From contig JAQVBZ010000016.1 in the NCBI GenBank assembly GCA_028690055.1, forward strand, positions 1 through 41,359: DNA of 41,359 nt, in the 5' to 3' direction. The notes beneath the pieces are model-generated. The model was given only the letters and a program-made list of their open reading frames with translations, did not search any database and had not been told where the DNA came from. Shown one piece after another: positions 6,773-15,893 of the stretch. Origin of the DNA: Minisyncoccota bacterium (GTDB lineage Bacteria; Patescibacteriota; Minisyncoccia; JAHIHE01; JAGLIN01). A program made the position numbers and the translations under genes. The first letter of the stretch is position 1. Each line of letters opens with the position of its first letter.

Positions 6773-7048
6773 ATGAAAAAGGATATCCACCCAAAATATC
6801 AGGAATGTACCGTTAAATGTATCTGTGGCAATACTTTTGTAACCAAATCCACCCTCGACAGTGTCAATGTCGAAGTTTGTGGTGCCTGTCACCCCGTCTA
6901 CACCGGCAAGCAGAAGACTGTTGATTCCACCGGAAGAGTAGACCGCTTCAAGAAGCTTCTCGAAAGAAAGCAAGACGAAGTAGTATCCAAAAAAGACAAA
7001 AAAGAGAAGAAGGCTATCGCCAAGAAGGAAAAGAATTCTGAAAAATAG
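6773..7048 (+). CDS. rpmE: 50S ribosomal protein L31
   Basis: A 91-residue L31 of the zinc-binding type: [20 protein letters not shown] carries the first cysteine group and [14 protein letters not shown] the CxxC and the family signature HPxYTGKQ. L31 bridges the two ribosomal subunits. The C-terminal 20 or so residues ([19 protein letters not shown]) form an extra lysine-rich tail beyond the normal ~70-residue length. The gene has its own promoter and is followed by a terminator hairpin at 7071-7093, with prfA immediately beyond. Confidence 0.96.
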   Translation: MKKDIHPKYQECTVKCICGNTFVTKSTLDSVNVEVCGACHPVYTGKQKTVDSTGRVDRFKKLLERKQDEVVSKKDKKEKKAIAKKEKNSEK

Positions 7049-7070
7049 CTTTGTTTTAGCATATACCCAA

Positions 7071-7093
7071 GCCCCATTTTTGATGGGGTTTTA
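7071..7093 (+). terminator. Terminator hairpin between rpmE and prfA
   Basis: CCCCAT and ATGGGG form a 6-bp stem (with G extending it) around TTTTG, followed by TTTT. The T run merges into the first possible prfA ATG at 7093, so the hairpin can also act as an attenuator or mask a GGGG ribosome-binding stretch. Confidence 0.7.
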
Positions 7094-7110
7094 TGTATCT
7101 AAATATCAAC

Positions 7111-8175
7111 ATGAAAGAAAAATTAGAGCAGATCAAAAAAGAATTCCAAGGCGTTACGGCAGAACTCAGTAAGCCTGATGTCACAAGCGACGTCGAACGT
7201 TTTAAAAAAATCAGCAAAGAAGAAAGCAAGCTGCGCCAGATTGTCGAGAAATACGACGCTCTTTTGAAAGTGGAAAAAAGCATCAATGAAAATGAAGAAA
7301 TTCTCAAAGCGGAAACCGACGAGGAACTCCTGTCGATGACCAAAGAAGAAAACGAACAGCTGGAATCAAAAAAAGAGCTTCTGGAAAAGGAGCTGGAAGC
7401 GATGCTCATTCCCAAGGATCCGCGAGACGAGAAAGATGTTATCGTAGAAATCCGCGCCGGAGCCGGCGGGGACGAAGCGGGACTATTTGCGGCGGAGCTT
7501 TTCCGAATGTACGGATTCTATGCAGAGAGAAAAGGATGGAAAACTGTCATCTTGAATTCCAGCATCAATGACGTTGGCGGCTTCAAAGAAGTCATCTTCG
7601 AAATCAACGGGCAGGATGTATTCGGCAAGATGAAATACGAAAGCGGTGTCCACCGCGTACAGCGCGTGCCGGAAACGGAAAAGCAAGGACGAGTGCAGAC
7701 CTCGACAGCTACAGTAGTGGTACTTCCTGAGGCTGAAGAAGCTGACATCGAGATCCGCAACGAAGACATCAGGATAGATGTATTCCGTTCTTCTGGACCT
7801 GGAGGACAGAGTGTCAACACCACCGATTCGGCGGTCAGACTGACCCACACCCCCTCCGGATTGGTCATCTCCTGTCAGGACGAAAAGTCTCAGCTAAAGA
7901 ACAAAGCGAAGGCAATGCAAATCCTCAGATCGAGACTCTTACAATTCGAAGTGGAAAAACGCGAGAAAGAAGCGACAGACGTGCGCCGCACCCAAATCGG
8001 CACAGGAGATCGCAGCGAAAAAATTCGCACTTATAATTTTCCCCAGGATCGCATCACCGATCATCGCATCAAGGAAAGTTGGCACGAAATCGAGAGCGTC
8101 CTGCAAGGAGATCTTGATGACGTCATCGAAGCGCTGATTCAGGCGGATATTGCGAAGAAAAAAGAGATAAAATAA
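7111..8175 (+). CDS. prfA: Peptide chain release factor 1
   Basis: RF1 ends translation at UAA and UAG. Visible landmarks are the N-terminal coiled coil, [20 protein letters not shown], the codon-recognition motif PxT as RVPETE (proteobacteria usually have PAT or PVT), the catalytic GGQ in [20 protein letters not shown] that triggers peptide release, and the C-terminal [20 protein letters not shown]. Length fits (354 residues from here). An ATG at 7093 gives six more residues (MYLNIN) but sits on the terminator T run. The 7111 start fits the family better, though it has no clear Shine-Dalgarno. Transcription must read through the hairpin or start locally. A terminator follows at 8204. Confidence 0.96.
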   Translation: MKEKLEQIKKEFQGVTAELSKPDVTSDVERFKKISKEESKLRQIVEKYDALLKVEKSINENEEILKAETDEELLSMTKEENEQLESKKELLEKELEAMLIPKDPRDEKDVIVEIRAGAGGDEAGLFAAELFRMYGFYAERKGWKTVILNSSINDVGGFKEVIFEINGQDVFGKMKYESGVHRVQRVPETEKQGRVQTSTATVVVLPEAEEADIEIRNEDIRIDVFRSSGPGGQSVNTTDSAVRLTHTPSGLVISCQDEKSQLKNKAKAMQILRSRLLQFEVEKREKEATDVRRTQIGTGDRSEKIRTYNFPQDRITDHRIKESWHEIESVLQGDLDDVIEALIQADIAKKKEIK

Positions 8176-8203
8176 GTTGCGATTTGAATATAAGGCAAAA
8201 AAA

Positions 8204-8227
8204 CAGGCTGTAAAAAGCCTGCTTTTT
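8204..8227 (+). terminator. Rho-independent terminator of prfA
   Basis: CAGGCT and AGCCTG form a 6-bp stem around a GTAAAA loop, followed by CTTTTT, about 28 bp after the prfA stop. Confidence 0.8.
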
Positions 8228-8254
8228 GTATTTATCTCTCTTAACTGTCGTACT

Positions 8255-8519
8255 TGTACAAGTTAGATAATTCGCTGACAAAACACAACATAAATTTCAT
8301 CTATATGATATTTTTCGTGTGTCATGCCGGGCTTGACCCGGTATCTTCGTTATCTTTCGCTTTGACTTTGCTATAGCACTTAATCGTTATACTCCGTAGA
8401 TTCCGGATATTTCGCAGTAACGAAATTCCGGAATGACAAATATCGTGGATTCGATAACTGAGAAGCCTTCTTCTAAATATTTTACATAAATACTGTCAGC
8501 GAATTGAGCAACTCGTACA
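8255..8519. repeat. 265-bp inverted-repeat (MITE-like) element with nested copy
   Basis: The ends are 26-bp imperfect inverted repeats (21 of 26 match): left TGTACAAGTTAG then ATAATTCGCTGACA, right (inverted) TGTACGAGTTGC then TCAATTCGCTGACA. Inside, at 8320-8438, lies a second element starting TGTCATGCCGGG and ending CGGAATGACA, the same class seen in at least six other gaps here. No reading frame is present. A 14-bp palindrome AACGAAATTTCGTT follows at 8523-8536. This fills the prfA-uvrA gap. Confidence 0.6.
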
Positions 8520-8590
8520 ATAACGAAATTTCGTTAATACGAAATATCCGAAACCCCTGTACCATGCAAAAATAAGCTAAAAGAAAATAA

Positions 8591-8625
8591 AAGACTGTCC
8601 TTACAGAATCAAAAGGATAGTCTTT
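8591..8625 (-). terminator. Terminator of uvrA
   Basis: AAGACTGTCCTT and AAGGATAGTCTT make a 12-bp stem with one G-U pair. On the minus strand it is followed by TTTTATTTT. It lies about 55 bp after the uvrA stop. Confidence 0.75.
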
Positions 8626-8677
8626 ACGATATTATTAAAACTAATGATTCGTTAGGAACGACTAAAAGGGCAGGCAT

Positions 8678-11488
8678 CTATTTCAAAACGCCCTTAATCG
8701 CCTTCCCCGTCAGCGAATTTCCGTTTTGCGCAATTTCTTCCGGTGTGCCAGTGGCAATGATTTCCCCTCCTCCGGTGCCACCACGAGGACCGAGGTCGAG
8801 GATGTAGTCGGCAGATTTGATGACATCGAGATTGTGTTCAATGATTAGCACGGTGTTTCCAGCATCCACGAGACGATTTATTATGTCCAAAAGTTTCTTG
8901 ATGTCGTCAAAATGAAGTCCGGTGGTCGGTTCGTCAAGGATATATATGGTTTTGCCAGTAGCGCGCTTGCTCAGTTCGGCAGCCAACTTGATACGCTGCG
9001 CCTCGCCTCCTGAAAGGGTAGTTGCGCTCTGCCCCAGATGAATATACCCCAAACCCACATCTTGCAATACGAATAGAGGATCGGCAATCTGCGGAATGTC
9101 CTTGAAAAATTCCACCGCCTCAGCTACCGTCATATTTAAAACCTCGGAAATATTCTTTCCCTTATATTTAATTCTCAATGTTTCTGAATTATATCGCCTG
9201 CCCTCGCAAGTCTCGCAAGGAAGATAGACATCCGGCAAGAATTGCATCTCAACCTGGATAAGCCCGTCGCCTTTGCAGACTTCGCAACGACCGCCTGAAA
9301 CATTGAAACTGAATCTGCCCGGCTGATAACCTTTTTCTTTGGCCTCCTTTGTCATTGCAAAAAGATCCCGTATGCGATTAAAAATCCCCGTGTAAGTGAC
9401 CGGGTTGCTACGCGGCGTGCGGCCGATAGGCGACTGGTCGATCTGTATCACTTTGTCGAGATATTCCATTCCTTCGATTTTCTCGCACTGTCCCGGCTTT
9501 TCCATCGAGCGATTCAGTTTTCGCGCCAGACTTTTATATAGGACTTCATTGACCAGTGTAGATTTCCCCGACCCGCTGACCCCCGTCACGCATGTAAAAA
9601 CTCCCAGTGGTATACTGGCACTTACATTTTTAAGATTATTTTCCTTGGCTTTCGTAACGGTCAGGAATCTCTTGCCGATTTTCCTGCGGAATTTCGGAAT
9701 ATCTATCTTCTTCCGACCGGAGAGATAATCTCCTGTCAATGATTTCTTGTCTTTCAAAATCTGGGCATAAGTCCCCGCGAAGACTACTTCCCCTCCGTGA
9801 CTGCCCGCACCTGGACCGATATCCACCAGATAGTCCGCCTCGCGCATCGTTTCTTCGTCGTGCTCGATGACAATAAGAGTGTTGCCCAAATCACGCAAGT
9901 GCTTCAGGGTATCGAGAAGTTTGCGATTATCGACCGCATGCAAACCGATAGATGGCTCATCCAAAATATATAGAACCCCCATCAGTGCCGTACCGATCTG
10001 CGAGGCCAGACGGATGCGCTGAGACTCCCCTCCCGCCAATGTGCGACCGGCACGATTAAGAGTAAGATAATTAAGGCCCACATCGTTCAAAAAACCCAGA
10101 CGATTCTTTATTTCGCTTACGATCTTTTCCGATAAAAGTTTTTCTCGCTTGGTCAAAACTACCTCCTGAAAAAAAGTAAGGGCATCGGTAACAGACATAT
10201 CAGAAATCTCCGCGATATTTTTGCCATTAATCTTTACCGCTAAAGCATTAGTATTCAGTCGCTGACCATCACAAAAACTACAAGGCGCATCGTTCATATA
10301 TTTCTCGATTTCCTCACGTACCTTGGGCGACTCCGATTTGAAATACCGCCGCTTCATATCGGGAATCACACCGGAAAAATTCAGATTAAAAACCTGTGTG
10401 CGGCCCTTCATCCCGAGACGCACTTCAATCTTTTCAATCTCTCCGCTTCCATACAGAATCTTGTCAATCTTATCCTGCGATATATCTTTGACGCGCGTCT
10501 TGAGCGGGATTCGATATTTCTCAGCCACAGCTCGAAGCAGAGCACCGTAATAATTGTTACTCTTATGACTCCAGGGCAAAATCGCCCCTTCTTCAATAGT
10601 TTTATTCTTATCGGGAATTACCAGAACAGGATCGATTTCTTTCTTACTGCCCAAGCCATTGCATTCCGGACAAGCGCCGAACGGACTGTTGAAAGAAAAA
10701 AGTCGCGGCTCAATTTCAGGAAAACTGAACTCACAGTTAGGACAAGAAAGCTGTTGATTCATAGTAATTTCTTTTTTCCCAACCCCTATTTTTACTAGTC
10801 CGTCAGAAAGACTTACCGACCTTTCGATATCTTCGAATATCCTTCCCAGATTGTCATTATTTATTACGATTTCGTCTATAAAAACATCGATATCGTGCAT
10901 CTGGTATCTCTCCATATCGATTTTCTCATCCAATCGCACCAGCTTACCGTCAATGCGAGCCTTGATATATCCACGCTTGTATAACTCGTTGAGTGTCTGC
11001 AAATACTCCCCTTTGCGCCCCCGCACTACCGGTGAAAAGATGGTGATTTTCTTCCCCTCGCCGATTTCCAAGACTTTCTCGGTCATCTGCTCGATAGTGA
11101 GCGCCATAATCGGTTTGCCGCATTTTACACAGTGAGGCACACCTACTTTGGCATAAAAAAGCCGCAGATAGTCATAGACCTCGGTAATGGTTCCCACCGT
11201 CGAGCGCGGATTGTGCGAGGCAGATTTTTGCGAGATGGAAATCGCCGGCGACAACCCCTCGATATAGTCCACGTCCGGCTTTTCCATCTGTCCCAAGAAT
11301 TGTCTGGCATAGCTAGACAGACTTTCCAGATAGCGCCGCTGCCCCTCGGCAAAAATAGTATCAAAAGCCAGAGTCGATTTTCCCGACCCCGAAATCCCCG
11401 TAAAAACGATGAATTTATCTCGCGGCAACTCCAAGTCTATGTTCTTCAGATTGTGTTCGCGCGCGCCCTTGATGATAATACTTTTCAT
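8678..11488 (-). CDS. uvrA: Excinuclease ABC subunit A
   Basis: UvrA is the damage-sensing ATPase of nucleotide excision repair and hands DNA to UvrB. At 936 residues it is full length. Both ABC modules are intact: Walker [10 protein letters not shown] near residue 31 and [19 protein letters not shown] in the second half, signatures [12 protein letters not shown] and [12 protein letters not shown], and Walker [12 protein letters not shown] and [11 protein letters not shown]. Zinc modules [14 protein letters not shown] with [10 protein letters not shown], and RCEVCKGDG with [11 protein letters not shown], are complete. The start [16 protein letters not shown] is canonical. The gene stands alone, with neither uvrB nor uvrC nearby, and is flanked by repeat elements on both sides. 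Confidence 0.98.
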   Translation of the reverse strand: MKSIIIKGAREHNLKNIDLELPRDKFIVFTGISGSGKSTLAFDTIFAEGQRRYLESLSSYARQFLGQMEKPDVDYIEGLSPAISISQKSASHNPRSTVGTITEVYDYLRLFYAKVGVPHCVKCGKPIMALTIEQMTEKVLEIGEGKKITIFSPVVRGRKGEYLQTLNELYKRGYIKARIDGKLVRLDEKIDMERYQMHDIDVFIDEIVINNDNLGRIFEDIERSVSLSDGLVKIGVGKKEITMNQQLSCPNCEFSFPEIEPRLFSFNSPFGACPECNGLGSKKEIDPVLVIPDKNKTIEEGAILPWSHKSNNYYGALLRAVAEKYRIPLKTRVKDISQDKIDKILYGSGEIEKIEVRLGMKGRTQVFNLNFSGVIPDMKRRYFKSESPKVREEIEKYMNDAPCSFCDGQRLNTNALAVKINGKNIAEISDMSVTDALTFFQEVVLTKREKLLSEKIVSEIKNRLGFLNDVGLNYLTLNRAGRTLAGGESQRIRLASQIGTALMGVLYILDEPSIGLHAVDNRKLLDTLKHLRDLGNTLIVIEHDEETMREADYLVDIGPGAGSHGGEVVFAGTYAQILKDKKSLTGDYLSGRKKIDIPKFRRKIGKRFLTVTKAKENNLKNVSASIPLGVFTCVTGVSGSGKSTLVNEVLYKSLARKLNRSMEKPGQCEKIEGMEYLDKVIQIDQSPIGRTPRSNPVTYTGIFNRIRDLFAMTKEAKEKGYQPGRFSFNVSGGRCEVCKGDGLIQVEMQFLPDVYLPCETCEGRRYNSETLRIKYKGKNISEVLNMTVAEAVEFFKDIPQIADPLFVLQDVGLGYIHLGQSATTLSGGEAQRIKLAAELSKRATGKTIYILDEPTTGLHFDDIKKLLDIINRLVDAGNTVLIIEHNLDVIKSADYILDLGPRGGTGGGEIIATGTPEEIAQNGNSLTGKAIKGVLK

Positions 11489-11550
11489 AATGTATGTTTT
11501 ACCTGAAACTATATATTACCTTATTCTCTAAACTTGTACAAGGGGAGGCA

Positions 11551-11635
11551 CCCTGACCCACCTGCACTTCCTTTAGAATATTGTCTTGTGGATAATTACG
11601 GCAGATTCCCCTTTCGAAAGGGGAATCAAAATACA
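11551..11635. repeat. Dispersed repeat, copy 1, with 24-bp palindrome
   Basis: CTGACCCACCTGCACTTCCT opens a roughly 80-bp block that ends in a perfect palindrome (11606-11629; GATTCCCCTTTC and its complement). A diverged copy in the same orientation lies at 12740-12815, so the two copies flank the VIT gene pair. Confidence 0.5.
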
Positions 11636-11740
11636 TCGTATCGAAACTATTTTCCAAACCTGATCCGGGAATCCACCCTATAGCAAAAATCCGACCTGAA
11701 AGCCGAAATAACAATAAACCTTTTTAGCAAACGAATCATC

Positions 11741-12172
11741 CTACATATTCGTCCTAACTATGAGGTAGCAGGAAAGCATCAAAATGATCTGAATAATTAA
11801 AATATTCAAAGTCAAAATATATGATGCCAAGCGTTCAATCTTATAGAAAAACTGCCCGAGCAGGGAGTTGAGCAGGAACAGGATAGCGCCCACTGCTGGC
11901 AACGCGAACGCCATATAGTAGCCTCCCAAATAGTCCACACCGAAGAACAGATCATAATGCAAGATGACAGGATAATCACTCTCGATCCGATTAGTATAAA
12001 GATAAATCCACATAGTCAGATTTATAATCGCGCTCAAAAAAAGGGTTTGTGATATTTCCCTCTGTCGCCAATAAGGTTTCAGCGCAGTAATTTTTATACC
12101 AGAAAATAAAAACTTATTCAAAATAACAAGTCTTCTCAGAATAACTTTTACCAGGCTCTCTTTCTCTTGCAT
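11741..12172 (-). CDS. Unknown 3-helix membrane protein
   Basis: I do not recognise this 143-residue protein. It has a basic cytoplasmic N-terminal tail (about 40 residues) and three predicted membrane helices: about 47-58 extending through LFLSAIINLTMWIYLYT, about 85-108 (GGYYMAFALPAVGAILFLL) and about 118-140 (YILTLNILIIQIILMLSCYL). It starts 14 bp after the VIT-like gene and is surely co-transcribed with it, which hints at a shared role in the membrane. The pair is bracketed by related direct repeats. Confidence 0.7.
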   Translation of the reverse strand: MQEKESLVKVILRRLVILNKFLFSGIKITALKPYWRQREISQTLFLSAIINLTMWIYLYTNRIESDYPVILHYDLFFGVDYLGGYYMAFALPAVGAILFLLNSLLGQFFYKIERLASYILTLNILIIQIILMLSCYLIVRTNM

Positions 12173-12186
12173 CCGATTATCTTAAA

Positions 12187-12660
12187 CTAAAAAATATCAG
12201 AGATTATCAAACCGACTTCGTGCGTAATCAATACCACGATGATAGCAATCGAAACATGCTCAGCTATCATATGTCGAGCTTTCTCTCCTTGACTTCGCGC
12301 GATGGCAAAGCTGACCGCAGACAAAACAAATATCCCCCAGGCGATATTTACGATAACCGCCATATTCAAATCAAACAGTAATACCGGAATAACATAGGTC
12401 AGGGCATAAAAAAGCTTCGTGAAGAAAGTGGTAGCCGTCGCTTCCCAAACATGGTCTTTGGAATGTCCGTCTTTTGATTCTTCAGAAATATGTATTCCCA
12501 GCGCGTCGGACATCGCGTCCGCGATAGCAATCGTAATCAGCCCGCCAATCACTGCAGCTTTAGAAGATGTCCCGGCCGCCAGCCCCACCATAAGCCCCAA
12601 AGTCGTGATTGTTCCTGAAGTCAATCCGAAACATAAACCCGTTTTAATAGACTGTTTCAT
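12187..12660 (-). CDS. VIT1/CCC1-family membrane protein
   Basis: A 157-residue protein with about four to five membrane helices. The opening GLCFGLTSGTITTLGLMVGL followed by IADAMSDALGIHISEES matches the vacuolar iron transporter / CCC1 family, whose members move Fe2+ or Mn2+ with proton exchange. The acidic residues after the second helix (ADAMSD, EESKDGH) match the family's metal-binding region. The protein is short against typical bacterial members (about 220-240 residues), so transport may need dimerisation as in plant VIT1. It is the first gene of a two-gene unit with the 3-helix protein downstream. The metal is inference. Confidence 0.8.
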   Translation of the reverse strand: MKQSIKTGLCFGLTSGTITTLGLMVGLAAGTSSKAAVIGGLITIAIADAMSDALGIHISEESKDGHSKDHVWEATATTFFTKLFYALTYVIPVLLFDLNMAVIVNIAWGIFVLSAVSFAIARSQGEKARHMIAEHVSIAIIVVLITHEVGLIISDIF

Positions 12661-12739
12661 TCTGTTTGTTTATTACTATCTTGTAATACATTCTCATAAT
12701 TCTACACTATATCGATTTTTCTGGCAACCGGATAATATT

Positions 12740-12815
12740 TCTGATCCACCCGTACTTCCTATGGTATGTTTCATCCGGATAAGTCCGGTAAATTCCACTC
12801 TCGAGAGAGGGAAGA
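12740..12815. repeat. Dispersed repeat, copy 2
   Basis: CTGATCCACCCGTACTTCCT, later GGATAAGTCCGG and TTCCACTCTCGAGAGAGGGA, aligns along its length with 11551-11635 at roughly 70 percent. The terminal palindrome is present but imperfect. The rest of the 12661-12985 gap shows no gene. Confidence 0.5.
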
Positions 12816-12985
12816 GCTGTTATAGCGACAGCCATAATGTTACGATAGGCGTGTTGAATCGGCGAGTAGCTGACAATTTATATCCGATAAGCGTAATCGC
12901 TATGTAATCAGAGTTATGAGGAACAGGCTCCTACGCACACCGCACGCAACGCTCAGCCGATAAATATCTAGCCACTAAGAGATCT

Positions 12986-13963
12986 TTAGTCCAAAAATTC
13001 CTGCACAAAAATCTTACCATACGAGCCACCATCAATCACCCCGATACCGACGCGCCCAAAGAACGGATGCAGAATATTTTCCCTATGCCCCTTGCTATTC
13101 ATCAATCCCTGATGTGCCTCTTCCAATCCCGGTGCATATGCCAGATTTTCTCCCGCCATCACAAAAGTGATATCATAATTCTTCAATCTTTCCGCCGGAC
13201 CCTTCCCCTCCAGATCGATATGGGAGAATACGCCGTTTTCAAAAAGATATTTTCCGTAGTCACGAGCAGCCTGTCGAGCTTCTTCGTTCAGTGTAAGCAG
13301 CTTGAGGCCACGCGACTCTCTCTCCTTATTTACCATTACAAGCATCCGCTCTTCCTCTGCCGCATCTTCCGTTACTTCGAGCGATTTGAAACCCAAATCG
13401 ATTTTTTCTTCCGAACCGGTTTTGATGCTCATAAAGCTGAAGTCATTGAGCGCGGTTCTGAGTATCTGACCGAAGACTTCTTCAAATCTGCCATTGGCCT
13501 TGATCGGATCGCCCTTAACAAAATTTCCGAATGTCGACTTCTCGAGCTGAGCTGTCATCATTCCCGGCAAAGTCAACGCGGTAAAGATAGACAACATCAC
13601 AAAAACTGTCATCAGCCCATAGGATAAAGAAAGCATTACTCCCACAAGTCTTCGAAGAAAAAGATTATCACTTTCAAAATTCACACCTGACATCACGAAA
13701 AGAATACCGAAAAAATAGCCGAGTAGAAGTTTGAAAATGATAGTATTCAAGAAAAAACCGACAACGTTCGCGTAAGCGTTTGCGATTTGAAAATTATCAC
13801 CGATCAATCCTGATGTAAACCGAAAGGTAAGGAACGATAGCGCCAATCCCATCGAAACACTAAAAAGAGCCGGAATCAGATCCGAGTTTTTTCTTCTTAT
13901 TCCTCCCAATATCACTATGACTAGATAGAAGACAATGATCAGGTCGATAAAATTTCCTACCAT
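12986..13963 (-). CDS. CvpA-like membrane domain fused to a CAP domain
   Basis: A 325-residue two-part protein. Residues 1-135 hold about four membrane helices in CvpA style (FIDLIIVFYLVIVILGGIRR at the start). A linker follows. Residues about 205-325 form a CAP/SCP-like domain with its hallmark motifs: NKERESRGLKLL, FSHIDLEGKGPAERLKNY, AGENLAYA and HRENILHPFFGRVGIGV. The His and Glu of FSHID and AGEN line the CAP cavity. CAP domains are extracytoplasmic and work in wall or host interactions, so the fusion tethers a CAP domain to the membrane surface. It follows the Na/Pi-type gene by 20 bp and is probably co-transcribed with it. Confidence 0.85.
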   Translation of the reverse strand: MVGNFIDLIIVFYLVIVILGGIRRKNSDLIPALFSVSMGLALSFLTFRFTSGLIGDNFQIANAYANVVGFFLNTIIFKLLLGYFFGILFVMSGVNFESDNLFLRRLVGVMLSLSYGLMTVFVMLSIFTALTLPGMMTAQLEKSTFGNFVKGDPIKANGRFEEVFGQILRTALNDFSFMSIKTGSEEKIDLGFKSLEVTEDAAEEERMLVMVNKERESRGLKLLTLNEEARQAARDYGKYLFENGVFSHIDLEGKGPAERLKNYDITFVMAGENLAYAPGLEEAHQGLMNSKGHRENILHPFFGRVGIGVIDGGSYGKIFVQEFLD

Positions 13964-13983
13964 AAAGGTTAAAATTATTTATA

Positions 13984-15636
13984 TTACTCCCCATAACGCC
14001 GACTCTGTTCTCTTTCCTCGTGCCGAAACCTGTCGATAACCGCAAAGGCTACGTTATCATAGTGGTCCCCTACTCTTTCCAGATTGTGTAAGATATCCGT
14101 AAAATATTTTCCCGCTTCAGGAGAGCAAAGGCCTTCTTTAATACGCTCCTGATGATTTGCCGTTATCTTTTTTATAATTTCGTCTACCTTGTTCTCGTGC
14201 CTGATTATTTCATTGGCGAGTTTCGGATTGTTCTCGTCAAGAGCTTTGATTACCAAGTTCTGCATAATTTTCAGCTTGCCAAACACTCCCGACAACTCCA
14301 CTTTAGCCTTTTTGGAAAATTCGACCCTTTGATTAATTTGCATATCCACACATATTTCAGCGACCTTCAAAACGTGATCCGCCAGATGTTCTATGTCGGC
14401 AAGTACATGCATAAAGCTATACAATTTCAACTTGTCTCTTTGACTAAGATTCTGTTGGGAAATCCTAATAGTATATTCTGTAATCTTTTCCGTCATAACA
14501 TCTATTTTTTCTTCATCCCGTTTAACAGCCTCTAGATTTTCCGCCTTGCCCTCAAAAAGGATTTTTTTCGTAGACTCCAACATATCAAAAGAAATTTTCG
14601 CCATTTCCACCGCGCCTCGTTTTACCTGTGCGAGAGAAACCGAAGGAGTACAGATCAGTTTCTGATCGAGATAGAAAAGCTGATTCTTATTAAGAGGTTT
14701 CGATCTGGATGAAACCCTCTCGGAAATTTTCACCGCTAGTGGAACGAAAGGCATGAAAATCAAGGTACTTACGATATTGTAAAAAGTGTGCGCGTTGGCA
14801 ATCTGCCTGCCTGCATCCATCGCACTCATTTGTGCAAAACTAAAAAAATAGGGAAACAGCAAAATAAAAACAGCGAAACCCGTCAGACCGAAGAGTAGAC
14901 GTACGAAAGCAAGCTTCCCGGAAAAGTTTTCACCCCGCAATGCGAAATAAACGACTTTTAAACCCGACCCAAGATTTATACCCAAAACCAAAAAAAGTGC
15001 TGACCGCAAATCAATGATAGACGCTGCACCCAACGCAACTGCTAAAATAGAAGCCGCCATTGCGCTCTGCAACATAAGAGTTATGACAATTCCAGCGATT
15101 ATAGTCTTAAGAGCTGACATCGCAAGAAAATACTCCACGATTTTGACAAAGAGGACGTTATCCGCCAGAGCATCCGTTCCCAAAAAAACAAAACCTACTC
15201 CCAAAAAAAGTAAACTCAAACCTATGATGGCCTCACCCGCCATCTTCAGTATTTTCTTTTTCGTGGATAGATGAATAAAAACACCTACAGTCAAAAAGAC
15301 CAGGGCGTATCCTTCAATATGCATCGAGGCCAGCTGAGTAGCCAAAGTACTGCCGATACTGGCTCCGAGCATCACCGGCACCGCTTCTTTCAACGTCATA
15401 ATGCCCCCCGTAATGAGTCCGAAAAGCATCACGGTAGTCGTACCGCCACTATTGATAATACCGGTAATTGCCGCACCTGTCGTAACACCCCTGACAGGAT
15501 TCTTGCCGGCCTTTTTCAATATCTCCTCCAGATAAGAACCGAGCATCTTCTGTAAATTTACACCAGAGAGATGTGTTCCATAAAGTATCAGAGCAATTCC
15601 CCCTACTATATCAAAAAGAATTTTTATATTTGTCAT
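13984..15636 (-). CDS. Na/Pi-cotransporter-like protein with PhoU tail
   Basis: A 550-residue protein of the bacterial NptA/YjbB type: two inverted blocks of membrane helices (residues 1-310) and a cytoplasmic PhoU-like helical domain (about 340-540). The family imports or exports phosphate with sodium through paired QSSSATT motifs. Here the first is NSGGTTT (in TGIINSGGTTTVMLFGL) and the second QSAMAAS (in TLMLQSAMAASILAVALG). The companion GANIGTT motifs read GASIGST and GINLGSG. Both substrate motifs are thus altered, so phosphate as the substrate is doubtful. The order of helices and the PhoU tail leave little doubt about the family. It is the first gene of a unit with the CvpA-CAP gene. 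Confidence 0.85.
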   Translation of the reverse strand: MTNIKILFDIVGGIALILYGTHLSGVNLQKMLGSYLEEILKKAGKNPVRGVTTGAAITGIINSGGTTTVMLFGLITGGIMTLKEAVPVMLGASIGSTLATQLASMHIEGYALVFLTVGVFIHLSTKKKILKMAGEAIIGLSLLFLGVGFVFLGTDALADNVLFVKIVEYFLAMSALKTIIAGIVITLMLQSAMAASILAVALGAASIIDLRSALFLVLGINLGSGLKVVYFALRGENFSGKLAFVRLLFGLTGFAVFILLFPYFFSFAQMSAMDAGRQIANAHTFYNIVSTLIFMPFVPLAVKISERVSSRSKPLNKNQLFYLDQKLICTPSVSLAQVKRGAVEMAKISFDMLESTKKILFEGKAENLEAVKRDEEKIDVMTEKITEYTIRISQQNLSQRDKLKLYSFMHVLADIEHLADHVLKVAEICVDMQINQRVEFSKKAKVELSGVFGKLKIMQNLVIKALDENNPKLANEIIRHENKVDEIIKKITANHQERIKEGLCSPEAGKYFTDILHNLERVGDHYDNVAFAVIDRFRHEEREQSRRYGE

Positions 15637-15738
15637 ATTAAAGATTACACGAAATTCTAAAGAAAAATAAAAAACGTTTCTTAACCATTTTCCCAGGCGG
15701 ATAAGATGTATTACAGTACGCCAAGTTCATCAAGCCTC

Positions 15739-15880
15739 TGTCACTGCGAGGCACCCCGAAGAATCCCGTTTTATGGCGCGAAGAAGCATAATCCTTCATT
15801 GCTGTGAAGTTATTATAACAACGTTTCCCAATCTGATATATTTTCCAGAATCGCCACCCGGTACGACATTCGGAATGTCA
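15739..15880. repeat. TGTCAT-class intergenic repeat
   Basis: Begins TGTCACTGCGAGGCACCCCG then AAGAATCCCG and ends in ATTCGGAATGTCA. Same class as 24898, 32450 and 35560. It fills the gap between the surface protein and Na/Pi genes. Confidence 0.5.
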
Positions 15881-15893
15881 TACCCCTCAAAAT

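Noticed and set aside
8678-11488. Many short frames opposite uvrA
   Set aside because: All are shadows of a complete UvrA with both ABC modules and zinc motifs.
11499-11714. A 71-codon minus-strand frame upstream of uvrA
   Set aside because: It runs through the dispersed repeat and its palindrome; the translation is repeat sequence.
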